Of a stretch of 64,000 nt of DNA, positions 37,348 through 49,261 are shown one piece after another (the stretch's first letter is position 1; every line of letters begins with the position of its first letter). The stretch spans positions 18,683,930-18,747,929 of the forward strand of contig CM034549.1 of assembly GCA_020055645.1 (NCBI GenBank), given 5' to 3'. The stretch comes from Tomocerus qinae. Lineage: Eukaryota; Arthropoda; Collembola; Entomobryomorpha; Tomoceridae. The notes below the pieces were generated by a model that was given only the letters and a program-made list of their open reading frames with translations, was not told the DNA's origin and ran no database searches. The position numbers and the translations under genes were made by a program.

Positions 37348-39009
37348 ATGGAAGGGGAATTTTTTTGCGTTCTTTGTCTCGACATAACTTCAGGTAAATA
37401 ACTAAGAAGATAGCTATTACACTAAACGCTAAATCAATACATTCTAAATTCACATAACGCATACCTATCTGTTTTACCTACTATTAATCATCGTGACATG
37501 ACCTATATACAGAGTGAATCATTAATTCAAATTTTTCTATTACAGAAAATTCAGAGGAAGATTATTTCATCAGTACTGAATGCGGTAATATTTTCTTCTA
37601 TAACTCTTATTAATCGAGATGTATTATGATTCATCATTTAAAAATCTCACTTTCAGGTCACATTTTCCACTATTTGTGCATAAAGCCGGCATACGACCGT
37701 GGGTTTAAAGAGTATGTACAATAAATTGCTCCTTATTAATTATATTTCATTTATATGTGTTTATAGATCATAATGAAGTTCCTACAGTCTATAATATGTA
37801 ATATTTTTAACTTTTGTTGTGTTTAACAATTAGATGCCCTATTTGCAAACAACGACTTCATATGGACAAACTCCGAAAATTATTTGGAGTGCAAGTAAAA
37901 CCAAAAGCTGAATTCAGCCTTACACCATCAGCCCCCGAAATTGACGAGCCTGTAGAATTGTGAGTTTTAATTATTATATTGACAACTATATATAGTAGTT
38001 TGAAATTGCAATGTTCAACAGTTTTGTCTTAATTTTTAGTGACCAGAAGTTCAAGATAATTATCGTTGGATGCTCTGGAGTTGGAAAGTCTTGTTTGATG
38101 CAACGATATGCTGTAAATGATGTTTGAATTTTCGGATGCATATTTATTGCAATCAAAAATGAGTCCATAACATTAATGTTCTATTTTTCAACAGGATGGA
38201 ATATACAGTGCTAATTTATTTTCTACTGTTGGCTGTGACTGGCGCTCGAAGACCGTAAATATTGGCGGAAAAGTTGTTAGTCTTAGTATTGTAAGTTGAG
38301 ATAAAGAATTGGTCAATTTACATCCTTCAAGTAATGGCTATGAATTGACAAATATCCTTCAAACTTTCAGTGGGATACAGTTGGCCAAGAACGACATAGA
38401 TCGTTGATAACAAATTATGTTCGGGATGCTCATGGAGCTTTGATCGTATACGATATTACGAAGCAAGATACATTTGAAGAAGTTGAATACTGGCATGGTT
38501 TTGTCAAAAATTTTGGTTTGCACGACTGCGTGAAAATCTTAGTGGGAAATAAAACGGATTTGGAAGAGCATAGGGAAGTGCCAAAAGCAAATGGAAAGGT
38601 GTGTGCGAATTTAATATAAACTTATTAATGGATAAAATCATTTGAAATGCGAAAGAAATCATTTAGGGGGAAATTTTAAAAAGATTATTTATATTTATCA
38701 TTCCAGGCTGCAGCTCAACGAATGGGCATTTCGTTTTTTGAAACCTCAGCAAAAGACGCGTACAATGTGGAAGCAGTATTTCGGACATTAGCTGCCACAA
38801 TTTTAGAAAATGACGATCTTGTTAAAGATATCGAGGCAAAGAAACGACACCCTACATTACGAATCACGAAGGATCAGCAAGACACGTCGGCTTCATCAGC
38901 AATTTGTTCTTACAGTTGGTACTGGACAAGATCGGGATTTACAGGTTTAGTGAAAAGCATTAAGTCAGGTTGGAACTTTGTAACCAGTAGCCATGATCAT
39001 CAATTGTAA
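37348..39009 (+). CDS. RING finger fused to a Rab-like GTPase, copy 1
   Basis: Eight exons: 37348-37393, 37546-37584, 37657-37711, 37834-37959, 38040-38112, 38195-38290, 38371-38598, 38707-39009. All junctions are GT-AG and in frame; 321 residues. Residues 7-51 form a RING-H2 finger (C7, C10, C28, H30, H33, C36, C48, C51), typical of E3 ubiquitin ligases. After a linker, residues 91-240 form a Rab-like small GTPase: GCSGVGKS (99-106), WDTVGQE (146-152, keeping the catalytic Gln), NKTD (205-208), ETSAK (233-237). The segment YVRDAHGALIVYDIT fits the Rab family. There is no C-terminal cysteine for prenylation; the tail is Trp- and Ser-rich. The known RING-GTPase TRIM23 carries an ARF, not a Rab, domain. 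E3 activity controlled by GTP state is a reasonable guess only. A paralogue lies 4.3 kb downstream. Confidence 0.88.
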
Positions 39010-42000
39010 ACCATACGTAAAGACTTAAGAAGCATTATACTGTGTTTAGTTCCTAATTGTAGTAAGGTGGCATTTATACATTGGGGGATATTATCATTAC
39101 TGAGATATATAACTGCAAAATATGTGAATGAGGTGTGCAATATAGTATCTGTCTATTTCTAATTTTATACAATATACGCAGCTCATTTCTAAATTGGTAA
39201 TATTTAAAGGCTATAATATAGTATACCTTTAAATGTAGACTAACCATTATAGAGTGAATTAATTTTCTAATTAAAAATGCTGTACTGCTGTAGGTAGCTA
39301 AGAAGTTTCTCCAGTTTTTTCTACTTTTGTTTTTATAAAATTACTTTTTGTACTCAAAGTTTATGAAATTGATTGAACAGCAGACAATGCACTGCAACAT
39401 ATATTCTATGAGTCAAAATAAGTAAGTAGGAGTACCATGTACACTACACATTCATATATGAATATCTAATTGTAAGTACTTGTAAAAAATACCAAATATT
39501 TTGTTTTTGTTAAGATTGCTTGTATTGAGATTAGAAATTAAAGACAATCGAATGCCAGACTTTTATTGCTACACGTGGAATATTTCATTAAGTTGTACTT
39601 GTTATTGTTATTCTACGTAGGTTAACTTTTATTATTCCCTTTCTGCTCTGTGATCTCGAGAGATAAAGCATTGTTACATGAATGTACATCAGTAATAGGT
39701 GCTATTACCAATAGTCGTTTTTATCTGCTATTTATATTGAGGAAAAGTAATTTTTGAATGCGTAATGTATTTGCAATAAATATATAGTAGAACAAGCTAC
39801 AAGTAAATTTTGCTATTTCTGGCTACAACTGGTATTAATGTTATTCATGGTTGTTTTGCTAGTAAACGCACATTTTTAGGAATTGTGCTGTTTACTTACT
39901 TCAGCATGTATAAGTAGGCTATATTAAATCAAATTGGCAAGTTGCTATCTTTGTGAATGTAATCTAGTCTGTGAACAAATACATAACATCCTAAATGAGC
40001 ATGCATGCATATACTATCGGAAATACATTTTGCCCAATGCATTGCTTACACCATGTTTGTGTAGAAACTGATTAAATTCGTGGTATTTATATCATGCATG
40101 CATATAAATTCATATCTAATGTAATCTCTGTGAACTGTATGAACTGTAATTTGCTTTAGGATGAACCTATTATTGAAATTGAAAAGAGATGAATTCACTA
40201 AGTCTATGCAGCGATAGGGCAACGATAAGTCTGCTATCCAGCTATTAAAGAAGTTCAGACACTATGTAATTCTGTTATGCATTGGCACAATATTTTAACT
40301 TGGACTACAAGTTTAAATCCTTTGTCTGCCTACGATAATTTCGTTTGGAAGTTCTAAAAATCACTTCCGCTGGCATAAATTATTTTTGGGTGTGTGTCCC
40401 ACAATAAGATTGTATCCTTAATTTTATGTTACTGCATTCATTATGAACGAACGCCAACGTGACAATTCCAAGTGCCATCCTTTCTTGTCGAATTTCTATT
40501 CAGTCTCCACCTTCAGATTAACTACAGCAAATTCATATCTCAAGATTAATATCTCGACAAGATAAATCATTAGCGAGGAAGATTTTTATAGCGATGACAT
40601 AGTTGTTGAAAAATGAATATTTAATATCCTTTGCTCTTATGACCTTTAGATCTCGGATCTTAATCACTAGATTGTAAAGGGGCAATTAATTTTAGCAATC
40701 TGTAACTGACTCCACTTAGGCTAGGCTAATTTAAGACACTTCGCTTAAAATACTTCAATAGTGTAAGTGAATATATAATTAGCAATTAGCATATTGGCTG
40801 CTTTTAATCTCTAAATATAAGCTGCGGTACATTATATAGCTTACAAATACTATGTACTGTTTACCAATAGCATTTAGCTATACTTAGTGTACACTGCTGC
40901 CTAATAGGCGCATGTAAAATCAAGTTGTTATCTAATGTGCTTAATGTGTAATGAATAACCAACTGTAGTAGGTATCAATTTTTGTATTTTATATCGATGG
41001 TCAAGGCCGAATCTAAGACTTGCTCAGCAAATGAAGTTCAGAGTAGAGAATTGAATATTATCAGTAGCCAGTATAAAGTTGCAAGTGTGATTCTACGTTG
41101 ATCCTTGCAAAAGATTGCTTGAAAAGATATACATCACTTGCGTTTCACTTAAGTTAGGTCATGTGAGTATTACGAATATTTGTATGGAGATAAAGATAAG
41201 TATGGACATTCATTATGCTAATACACATGCTAGGAACAACATCCTTCCTACTACTTACGACTATAATAATTTCATCGTAATAATTTAGTCAAAATGATGT
41301 ATCCCTTTCTGTTTGCCTGTATAAGGGGTAGTCAGAAAGCGTTTTCCAATTATAGAGATTGCATGTGTCTTAATGTTTTCTTTTGTTTAGGATGAAAATT
41401 ACTACAAACGCTTTCTGAAGACTTATTAGAGAAAAACCCACGTCATTGTAGACTAATTCCATAATATTTTTAGTAAACTGTGTTAAGTTACATGTAGAAT
41501 GATGGTTTCGCTTCGACGCTCAGTATCTAAATAGGTAGGATAGTCAATCTCTATAATAAAACATGGTTTCTGCTCACCTAAATAATAACCAGCAGAACAT
41601 ATTTACCTGAAGAAGAGTGACATGCAAAGATTGCAACAACGTCTGCAATAGTGGTCCTCTTTGTTGGTGAGAACGTGTGTCATGAATAAAGGTAGAATCC
41701 CAAGGGGGCTACTTTAGTGTAAATACATATGCTAAGCTTAAGATTCACAGCTCTTACACGCTTGCAAATCATAGCAAAGTTGTTGGTGCACCACCAAGGA
41801 AATGGCCTGACTTGACTGACCTTGTTAAGATATACTTCTTATATATAGTCTTAACATTATTACACTTGGTTTCAGTACCTATTGCATTGATATGACTTTT
41901 ATTTGCAAGATTCTACCCTCAATCGACTGTCTTCCTTCACGTACGGCGAATATTGTGGGCTTATTTAGGCAATACTGCCAGTATGCTTGGTGTCTTGAAA

Positions 42001-42660
42001 GTTCATGCAACTGCTTTTAAATCCAACTAAATTACAATTTGCATCTGCTTCGTATTTACATATAGGTAAAATTAAATACTAGTGATTAAATACATATTTC
42101 CATATATTGCTACTACACCAAATACATCTGTGATATGTACTCCTACTCTACAGATACATACATTGTAAGTTGTTGTTTACTTTGCTTACTTTGAACTTGT
42201 TGCTCCTTCCATTTTTATTTCATTTCACTTTGCTCTACAAGTAAACAACATATATCGCTAAATCTGTCTTCTTTAAGCGATAATACGCCCGAAATATTAT
42301 TTCTCCGAGTACAGTAACTGTAACGAGAACTGTTCTCGTTTCGTGAATTTGTTTTCGGGAAATCTATATTTCAGAGCAAAGAATTGAAAAAGGATTTTAA
42401 AATTGTACTGCATTATTTTTCAAACTTTATTGTGCTACTTAAAACAATATTTTTGCAAATCAATCTGAAAGTGCATCTGCAAAATCTGATTTAGTTTTTA
42501 CATACTATTACGTTTGTCTGATTATCTGATTTTTTCTCATCTCATTTGGGGATTTCTGAGACCGGTTAATTAAAACACTAATTTTTCATGGTAAAAGTTG
42601 TACCATTTGAGAATTCATCCTGATATTTTCTATTACTGTAGCATATACTTTTCAGTAAGG
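39010..42660. other. Spacer between the tandem RING-Rab genes
   Basis: No coding segment is supported. AATAAA at 39775-39780 is a possible poly(A) signal for copy 1. A 12-bp inverted repeat (41333-41344 with 41406-41417) is the only other structure noted. The promoter of copy 2 should be near the right end. Confidence 0.45.
41333..41417. repeat. 85-bp segment bounded by a 12-bp inverted repeat
   Basis: CAGAAAGCGTTT at 41333-41344 and its reverse complement AAACGCTTTCTG at 41406-41417 enclose 61 bases. The size would suit a very small inverted-repeat element or a cruciform. No target-site duplication was recognised, so this may be chance. Confidence 0.35.
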
Positions 42661-42682
42661 ATTTTAAATATTTATTTTTGAT

Positions 42683-42742
42683 TTTAGCTTAAGAGATTGT
42701 TTACAATTCTTACGCTTACAACGTAGTTTGTGTTCCTGAAAG
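42683..42742 (+). other. Possible 5' UTR exon of RING-Rab copy 2
   Basis: A segment ending in TTCCTGAAAG is followed by a strong GTGAGT donor at 42743. A matching acceptor, ACATAGCAG, lies at 43270-43278, 42 bases before the start codon of copy 2. The segment contains in-frame stops, so it would be untranslated. Its 5' limit is uncertain: an acceptor-like ATTTTAG just upstream may mean it is an internal UTR exon. Confidence 0.35.
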
Positions 42743-43320
42743 GTGAGTGACTTATTTAAATTTTCTGATTTTCAAACAAGTTTATTTTAAAGAATAGAGA
42801 TATGTAGTGAAATCAAAGAGAAGCAAAATGATAAAAGCTTTTTTATATAGATTAGCGTGAATGAATTCAGTTGAATTCGGACTCTTGGCTTGACGGCTTG
42901 GGGTGACACTCTAATCTCCATACAATACAAATTATTGGTTCAGTCAGGCTAAGTATAGGAAAGCCAGATTCTGTCATATCATAAAGGCAAATACTGCTCC
43001 ATAAAATATTAAGCCATATAGGCTTGTTGTTTCATTTCATTGCAAGCATGAATCATTTGTGTATGTATGATTGTATCACATTAGTATCTATTATCTCTGA
43101 ACCAAAAATATACTGTATTGATTGAGAGTGTCACTCAATGTCGAAGCCATAAAACACTCCGGAACTGAATTAGCAATGTCTAAAAACAAACGATGAGAAC
43201 ATCGTTCAGTGGCACACAATATTTCACAATTAACATAAATCAATACTGAATGTAATTTTGGAATTTCTCACATAGCAGCATTTTGGACAATTCCATTGAT
43301 TTTACTGAAAATACTGAAAA

Positions 43321-45801
43321 ATGGGTGATGTTGTTGTTTGTCCTCTTTGTATTCACTTCGAACCGGGTAAGTATACAATCATTTTTCAATTATTTTGTCA
43401 TTTTTAATTAGAATTCTCAATCTGTCGATTTTTACATGATACATTTACTATCTCAGAGTTATGAACAAAAATTTGATCTATTGTAGTAGTACAGAACAAT
43501 AATTCCAACGCATCGAAATCGTATAAATGTCGTTGCCATTTCAATCTTCATACACTTCTATAAACTAATAATTTAAACAGTAAAACTGTAGTACTTAGTT
43601 TATGCAAGTTTCTACATCTACATTGTATACAGAAGCTTTTAGGAGTGAGGGCACAAAATGGACAAGGAGAATCCAACCTAGTATAGCTAAATAAATGTCT
43701 TACTTAATTCACTGAGATCACGTTTTAACGAACTATATTGCTCCCTGATTTTACGAAAATTAAGTAATTCCACAGATGTAAACACAATTTAGGACATGCG
43801 TGTCGTCTGACAACTGCCAATGTATCAACTGGGTATTATTTCTGTTATAGAAAACAAAGAAAGAGTCTAAGTCTATGTAAAGAACTTTCATTCACATGTG
43901 TGAATAATACTTGGAAACTCTAAATATTTAGCTATTTCAGTCAAGGAATTAGTATACTATCGGTTAACTACAATGTAATGAACAGTGTACACTAAGTTTA
44001 ATTATTTCCGTATACATTGTGAAGAAATATTTGGCGACTATTTCGTCGTCGCGAGATGTGGCCATTACTTCCACTATCATTGTGTTATGAAACTCATCAA
44101 CCGAGGAGTGGATAGGTGAGCTTCTCATTACTACCTATACCTTATGCCTATGGTTATTTGAAATTGGTGATGGTATAGTATGTAATATGTATGTAGAGCA
44201 TAGAGACAATTAGACAACTATGCTATTTTGTAGTTCACACATATTCTATTGACTATAACTGTGAAGCGAAGACAATATTATATTGAACCTAATAATTTCT
44301 TAATTTTTGTTTGAAGGTGTCCCTTAAATTGCAAAATTCCAATTTCCCCGAAGAAACTAACGAAATTATTTGGCATAGACCCAAATGCATCTTCTTGTTC
44401 CTACTCTTCGTCAACTACCAGCTACGGAAACTTACCAGTCTCAACTTAGTAAGTCTGTAATTTTTCTATATTAGTTTACTTGTGGTATAGTATTGTAAAC
44501 TATTTTTCAACAATGCCCTAAAACTATAACTTAAACTTTCATTTCTTCAGTGACTACTGCTTTAAATTGGTGCTACTGGGGAACTCAGGAGTTGGAAAAT
44601 CGTGCCTTATGAGACGTTTTTCGGTACGTTACGTTTTGAAGTACAACAGCACAAAATCTGTACAAAATCCAGCCAAACTAACTTTGTGGATAGTTTATAT
44701 TGCTTCTGCAAGTCATAAAATCTAGCAATGAGACGCTATTAATTGCTAAAAAATTAAATATAGTGGCATTGCTTGTTTCATATTCAATCAAAATTCCCAA
44801 AAGACTTGTGAGCAATCTCTGCTAACTATTTATACGAAATTTGCTTAAATGTACAACATGCATACACTATATACAGAAGATCAGAAGGATTTATACAAAT
44901 TTTCTAATCCCACAGGAAGACGTTTTTACGGAGAACATTCAGTCAACCCCTGGTGTCGATCTGGTTCGCAAAGTTTTAAATATTGGAGGAAAAATTGTTC
45001 ACCTCATAATTGTACGTAATCGTATAAGGACAACAATTTGATTTAGACATTTTGTTAACAAATATTTTCAACAAGAGAGCTTTGATTTTGCTTACTATAC
45101 TCATGATGATACAAAACAAAATGCTACATATGTTGACGATTTTGCAAATTTCAGTGGGATACAGCTGGACAAGAGACTTTTAATTCAATAATATCAACTT
45201 GTGTGAGAGATGTGCAAGGAATCCTTTTTGTATACGATTCTACAAGACCAGAAAGTCTGGAAAATATATCTACTTGGATGGATTTTGCTAAAGAATATGG
45301 ACCTAAAGATACAATTAAAATTCTTGTCGGAAATAAGACTGACAAAAAAGACAAGAATGCTGTTAGCGAAACCTATGGAAAGGTAACAAATACGGCTTAT
45401 GTAGATCCATTCCCCTATTATGACATAAAATCTTGTATTTTCTCACGCCTTGATTCAATATTAATTACCTTCCGCAATATCTCATGATTTTATAAACGAA
45501 AAAGTTATTTTTTACTTAGGCAATAGCGGAGTCTATGGGTATGCCGTTCATCGAAACATCGGCAAAAGATGATTTTAATGTGGATACAGCATTTAGAATT
45601 TTAACTGGTAAAATACTTGAAAGTGAATGGATATTAGCGGCTGTCAAGGACAAAAATAAAATAAGAACTTCCACTATTCGTCTTGATGACGATTCTTACA
45701 ACTCGGAAGACTCAGGATGTGCTGGTTGGTTCAAGAAAAATTTTGATATCGCAATGGAGAACATATCCAAAGGACTTCGATTTTTGGGAATTAACATATA
45801 A
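43321..45801 (+). CDS. RING finger fused to a Rab-like GTPase, copy 2
   Basis: Seven exons: 43321-43366, 44025-44115, 44317-44448, 44551-44623, 44916-45011, 45155-45382, 45520-45801; GT-AG and in frame; 315 residues. The RING finger has C7, C10, C27, H29, H32, C35, C47 and C51; the last pair is spaced C-PLN-C rather than the usual two residues. The GTPase keeps GNSGVGKS (100-107), WDTAGQE (147-153), NKTD (206-209) and ETSAK (234-238), and has no prenylation cysteine. Exon lengths of 46, 73, 96 and 228 bases are identical to copy 1, proving tandem duplication. Copy 1 has one additional intron inside the RING that copy 2 lacks. The linker is Ser/Thr/Tyr-rich. Sequence divergence between copies is high, so the duplication is old. 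Function is unknown; a GTP-regulated ubiquitin ligase is inferred. Confidence 0.87.
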
Positions 45802-45823
45802 TATATATAAAAATGAAATTACA

Positions 45824-45836
45824 AATAAAATTTATT
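45824..45836. terminator. Two-way poly(A) signal between convergent genes
   Basis: AATAAAATTTATT gives AATAAA on the plus strand (45824-45829), 23 bases after the stop of RING-Rab copy 2. It also gives AATAAA on the minus strand (45836-45831), about 130 bases after the ELOF1 stop. The two genes converge with only 162 bases between stop codons, so one palindromic signal can serve both. The function is inferred from sequence and position. Confidence 0.6.
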
Positions 45837-45963
45837 GAGCCATAAATTGTTTACCTAATCAATATAACACAACTGCTATTATTAAATACACCAAACTATT
45901 TTAAAACACAACAAATGTATATTATCTATAGCATAAAGCGTAACAACAGTTTAGTATGCTTAC

Positions 45964-46381
45964 TTAATTGACATTTTCACAGGCATCAATCCAATCGTTG
46001 TAAACATCAATAGGCTCCGACAAGTGATGGACCTTTGTTTGAAAGCATTCGGAACAGATTCTGCAAGCAATTCGCCCAGTGTTCCTCTTCTTGTCCCTGT
46101 TTTCATTACATGAAAACTACCGTGAGAAACTGAATCTTAAAAGACATATACCACGTAGGTTTTACAGAAATCTATCATCTATAGCTGACTTGTAAAAGAT
46201 ATTTGTGGTTATGTTTGCTTTGCTTCATTTATAATAGTATTGGTTGAATGAATAGCTTAGCTTACATAATCACATTGCAAGACTTTTCACGATTACAGAA
46301 GGGGCAATCAAACTGTGTGTCCAAAGGCATCAGAGATTTGATCTTCGGTTTTGGCTTCTTTCGAGATTTTCGTTTCCCCAT
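45964..46381 (-). CDS. ELOF1: Transcription elongation factor 1 homolog
   Basis: Two exons, 46381-46266 and 46096-45964, joined by a 169-bp intron; 82 residues, against 83 in human. It starts [13 protein letters not shown], the basic N-terminal tail of the family. The zinc ribbon follows: CPFC (first pair) and CRIC (second pair) bracket a conserved core with [25 protein letters not shown] and YNDWIDAC near the end. ELOF1/Elf1 binds RNA polymerase II downstream of the active site, helps passage through nucleosomes, and assists transcription-coupled repair. The upstream in-frame ATG at 46453 would add a hydrophobic 24-residue extension foreign to the family, so the start at 46381 is chosen. It converges on RING-Rab copy 2. 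Confidence 0.95.
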
Positions 46382-49261
46382 ACTTCCGAAAAAATTGGTT
46401 GCGACTTTTAAGATCTGGACGATTAGAAGGAAATAAAACAGAACGCTGAACACATGGATGGTATTTAATATAGATTATAGATAACCGTAATAAAATAAAT
46501 TTAACAAAAATGAAACAGAAAATACCAAAACAACATGGTTGTTGGTGTCATAAAACTGTATTATAGGATTAGGTTAGGAAAGCGCGAGACTGAAATACCC
46601 ACAAATGAATAGAGACGCTGCTGAAGAAATTTGGACGAATAATTTAATTCCGAAAATTGAGAAGAAGACGCCTGACGATTGAAGACTAACAACTAAACAA
46701 AGCTGAGGACGGCGCTCATATTAACGACAAGCAAAACTGATTTCGTAATTCATAATTTCTTTCAAAATTTTACTTAATAGCCTCTTCTCATCGAGTATGG
46801 TAATCTTGTTTTGTTGGATGGGCTCTGCTGCGGCTGGTTGAGAATTGGGATGCACATGCACAAAATGTATATGCGGACAGACGCAGGGTTGAGGTTGAGC
46901 TATGAGCATGAGAATTCATAATTTGACCAATTCTTCAGCCCTTCCCAATCATCTTAGACCAAGATTGGGCCATCAGTAATGCTGCTGAAATGTATTTCAA
47001 AATAGTTAAGCACCAACTCTTTATTTTATTTGAGTTAATGTAATGTTTTTATGTAACATGCACTACAAAAACCCTTGCGGATTGCAACAAAAAACTGCAA
47101 TATTATCTTTTTATAAAGTCTATACATAGTTTGATATTCAGGTAGGTACATTACAAGCAGACTGAAATATATTTTGATACACAAATTGCACATCGTACAT
47201 ACTACATCCCTTATTGTCTTCATTAATAATGCCAATTGTCATTGTCAGCATAATATTTTGAAAAAATACAGGCCTAAATACTATAGCACATTATACTAAG
47301 TCTCATTCTAATGCAAAGGAATGAATAGCGTAACGAAATATTTTGATCTCATTTTGGTTACTCTATTTACATCTGATTTGGTACGTTTTTGGTTTACTTG
47401 TTGTTTTAAAGAACTATTGCTCATACTCATTACTAGTCGTTACCTCTCACCTATCACTTATCACATCGCCGGAGTATTCTAATTTGCATGATAAGGTGAT
47501 ACAAGATATAGAATGCTTATGCGAATTACCATTACTATGTAAAATGTGCATTGAACTTAGAATTTTGAGTGCAAATGTTCATTTTCCAAGAAGTCTAGTA
47601 CAAATTCAATTATAGATATAATAGAGCCTCTCTTTAGTTTCTGAGTAATGATTTTATCTGTAAAATTTGGCTTTCTGACATCAAGCTTTTGCTTTGTATA
47701 GCTTATTCTCCTCCAGTGGAATGTATGAATTCTTTTACAAAATCTGTCATTCGGTAAGAATTGAAATAACTGAAACAGGAATCCGAAAGTTATTTTTGTA
47801 CATTTTTATTCATCGTTTGTTGCATTTCATTTTCAGTTTAACCTCACAATTTGAAAGATGCATTCATTTATGTACAATATACTAAATAAAGATTACCCGT
47901 TGTAGGCAGGTACATTCTCACTATATAAAGTAGCTGCCTTGTAGTGTTACATGAGGTTACAGCATTAATTTTTGTGGTTCTATTGTTTGTGACGTTTAAT
48001 GCACTATGTACAGCACATTATAACATCACGTCCTGCATACCATGTTGGAGTAGATTCCTGGACTAAGTTCGTATAATTTTACAATAATTTGCAGTAGTTT
48101 GTCGATGTAATTTAATTAAAAAATTCCAATTAGTAAATATGGCTTACTGTCCTGTAACAATTTACTTAATATTAAGAATACTGCGGACGCTTGTCAATTT
48201 GATATATTTAGATATGTATTTAAGGATGTCACTTTTATCAACAACATACTAACCATACAGCAAAGAAATCTATACAATTGTACAAATAGATTTTAAATGA
48301 ATAAAATATGACCAACTATAGTACTAAGTTACTATATACATTTAGTTAAATCCATCCCCAACAATAAATCCCTGACACCCAAGGCTAAGTAGTCAATCAT
48401 ACACAGCAAAACAAGTACTAAAATTACTTATTTCATTTTACGGATTTGTAAATGCACTCTACTGACATGTGACAATTCTCTTCGACGCAGAAAGCTATTA
48501 TGTTGCAGATTTGGTTTTTTGGTTCATTCACAAAGGACCTGTTTAAATCGATGTTAGGTTTGTCTCCTTTATGAGGTATAAATATTCTTAATTGATGAAA
48601 AAATTGTCTGTATAGAATAATTTTGTTTGCCAATAGAGATTTTGCAAATTACGTATCTAGCATTTTGAGTTAGAATTTAAAACAGATTGCAAAGGACCAA
48701 TCCTTGTATCTCCGACTTAATGGTAACTAAAAACTGATATAAGTATATGGAGATAGAGTTTGTCCTGGATAACTGGATAATATTATTTTGTCTTCATTGA
48801 TGTCTTAGAATTAGATTTATAGGGTCCTCTGTCCTAACTAGATTATGGAATTCCGTTTGTGATTTTCAGGTTCGCGACTGAATATTGTGGGAAGTGTAGC
48901 ATTTTTAAGACATAAGTACACAACACAGTACAAATAAGAACATGTGGTAGGGACATTATGTAAATCTTGTAGTGTATAGTATAGCATGTAACTATGTAAC
49001 GTAATCCTTATATAAACCTACATATAATGGTCTAATAAGTAAACTATGCTAATTAAAAATATCTTTATATTGAAATGAAAACTAATTTGCTCATATAGTG
49101 ACATTCCTGGTATAAAATTGCAAGCAAAAACAATCTTGAAAATTTAAACCGGAGGAAATGAGCAAAATTAGCTTCCAAGTCAAATATGTAGTTAACAGTC
49201 TAATTTGTAAGGATGTAATTAGTAGGATAAGCCATTTAAAGCTAAAATGCTTTAAATGAGC
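46382..49261. other. Non-coding stretch between ELOF1 and the GMC gene
   Basis: The part next to 46382 should be ELOF1 promoter and 5' UTR, and the part next to 49261 the 3' UTR of the GMC gene. Open frames of 60-90 codons here show no domains or splice partners. Confidence 0.5.

Noticed and set aside
37348..45801. TRIM23-type RING-ARF protein
   Set aside because: There is no B-box or coiled coil, and the GTPase has WDT-GQE, the YVRDAHG segment and ETSAK of Rab proteins rather than ARF motifs.
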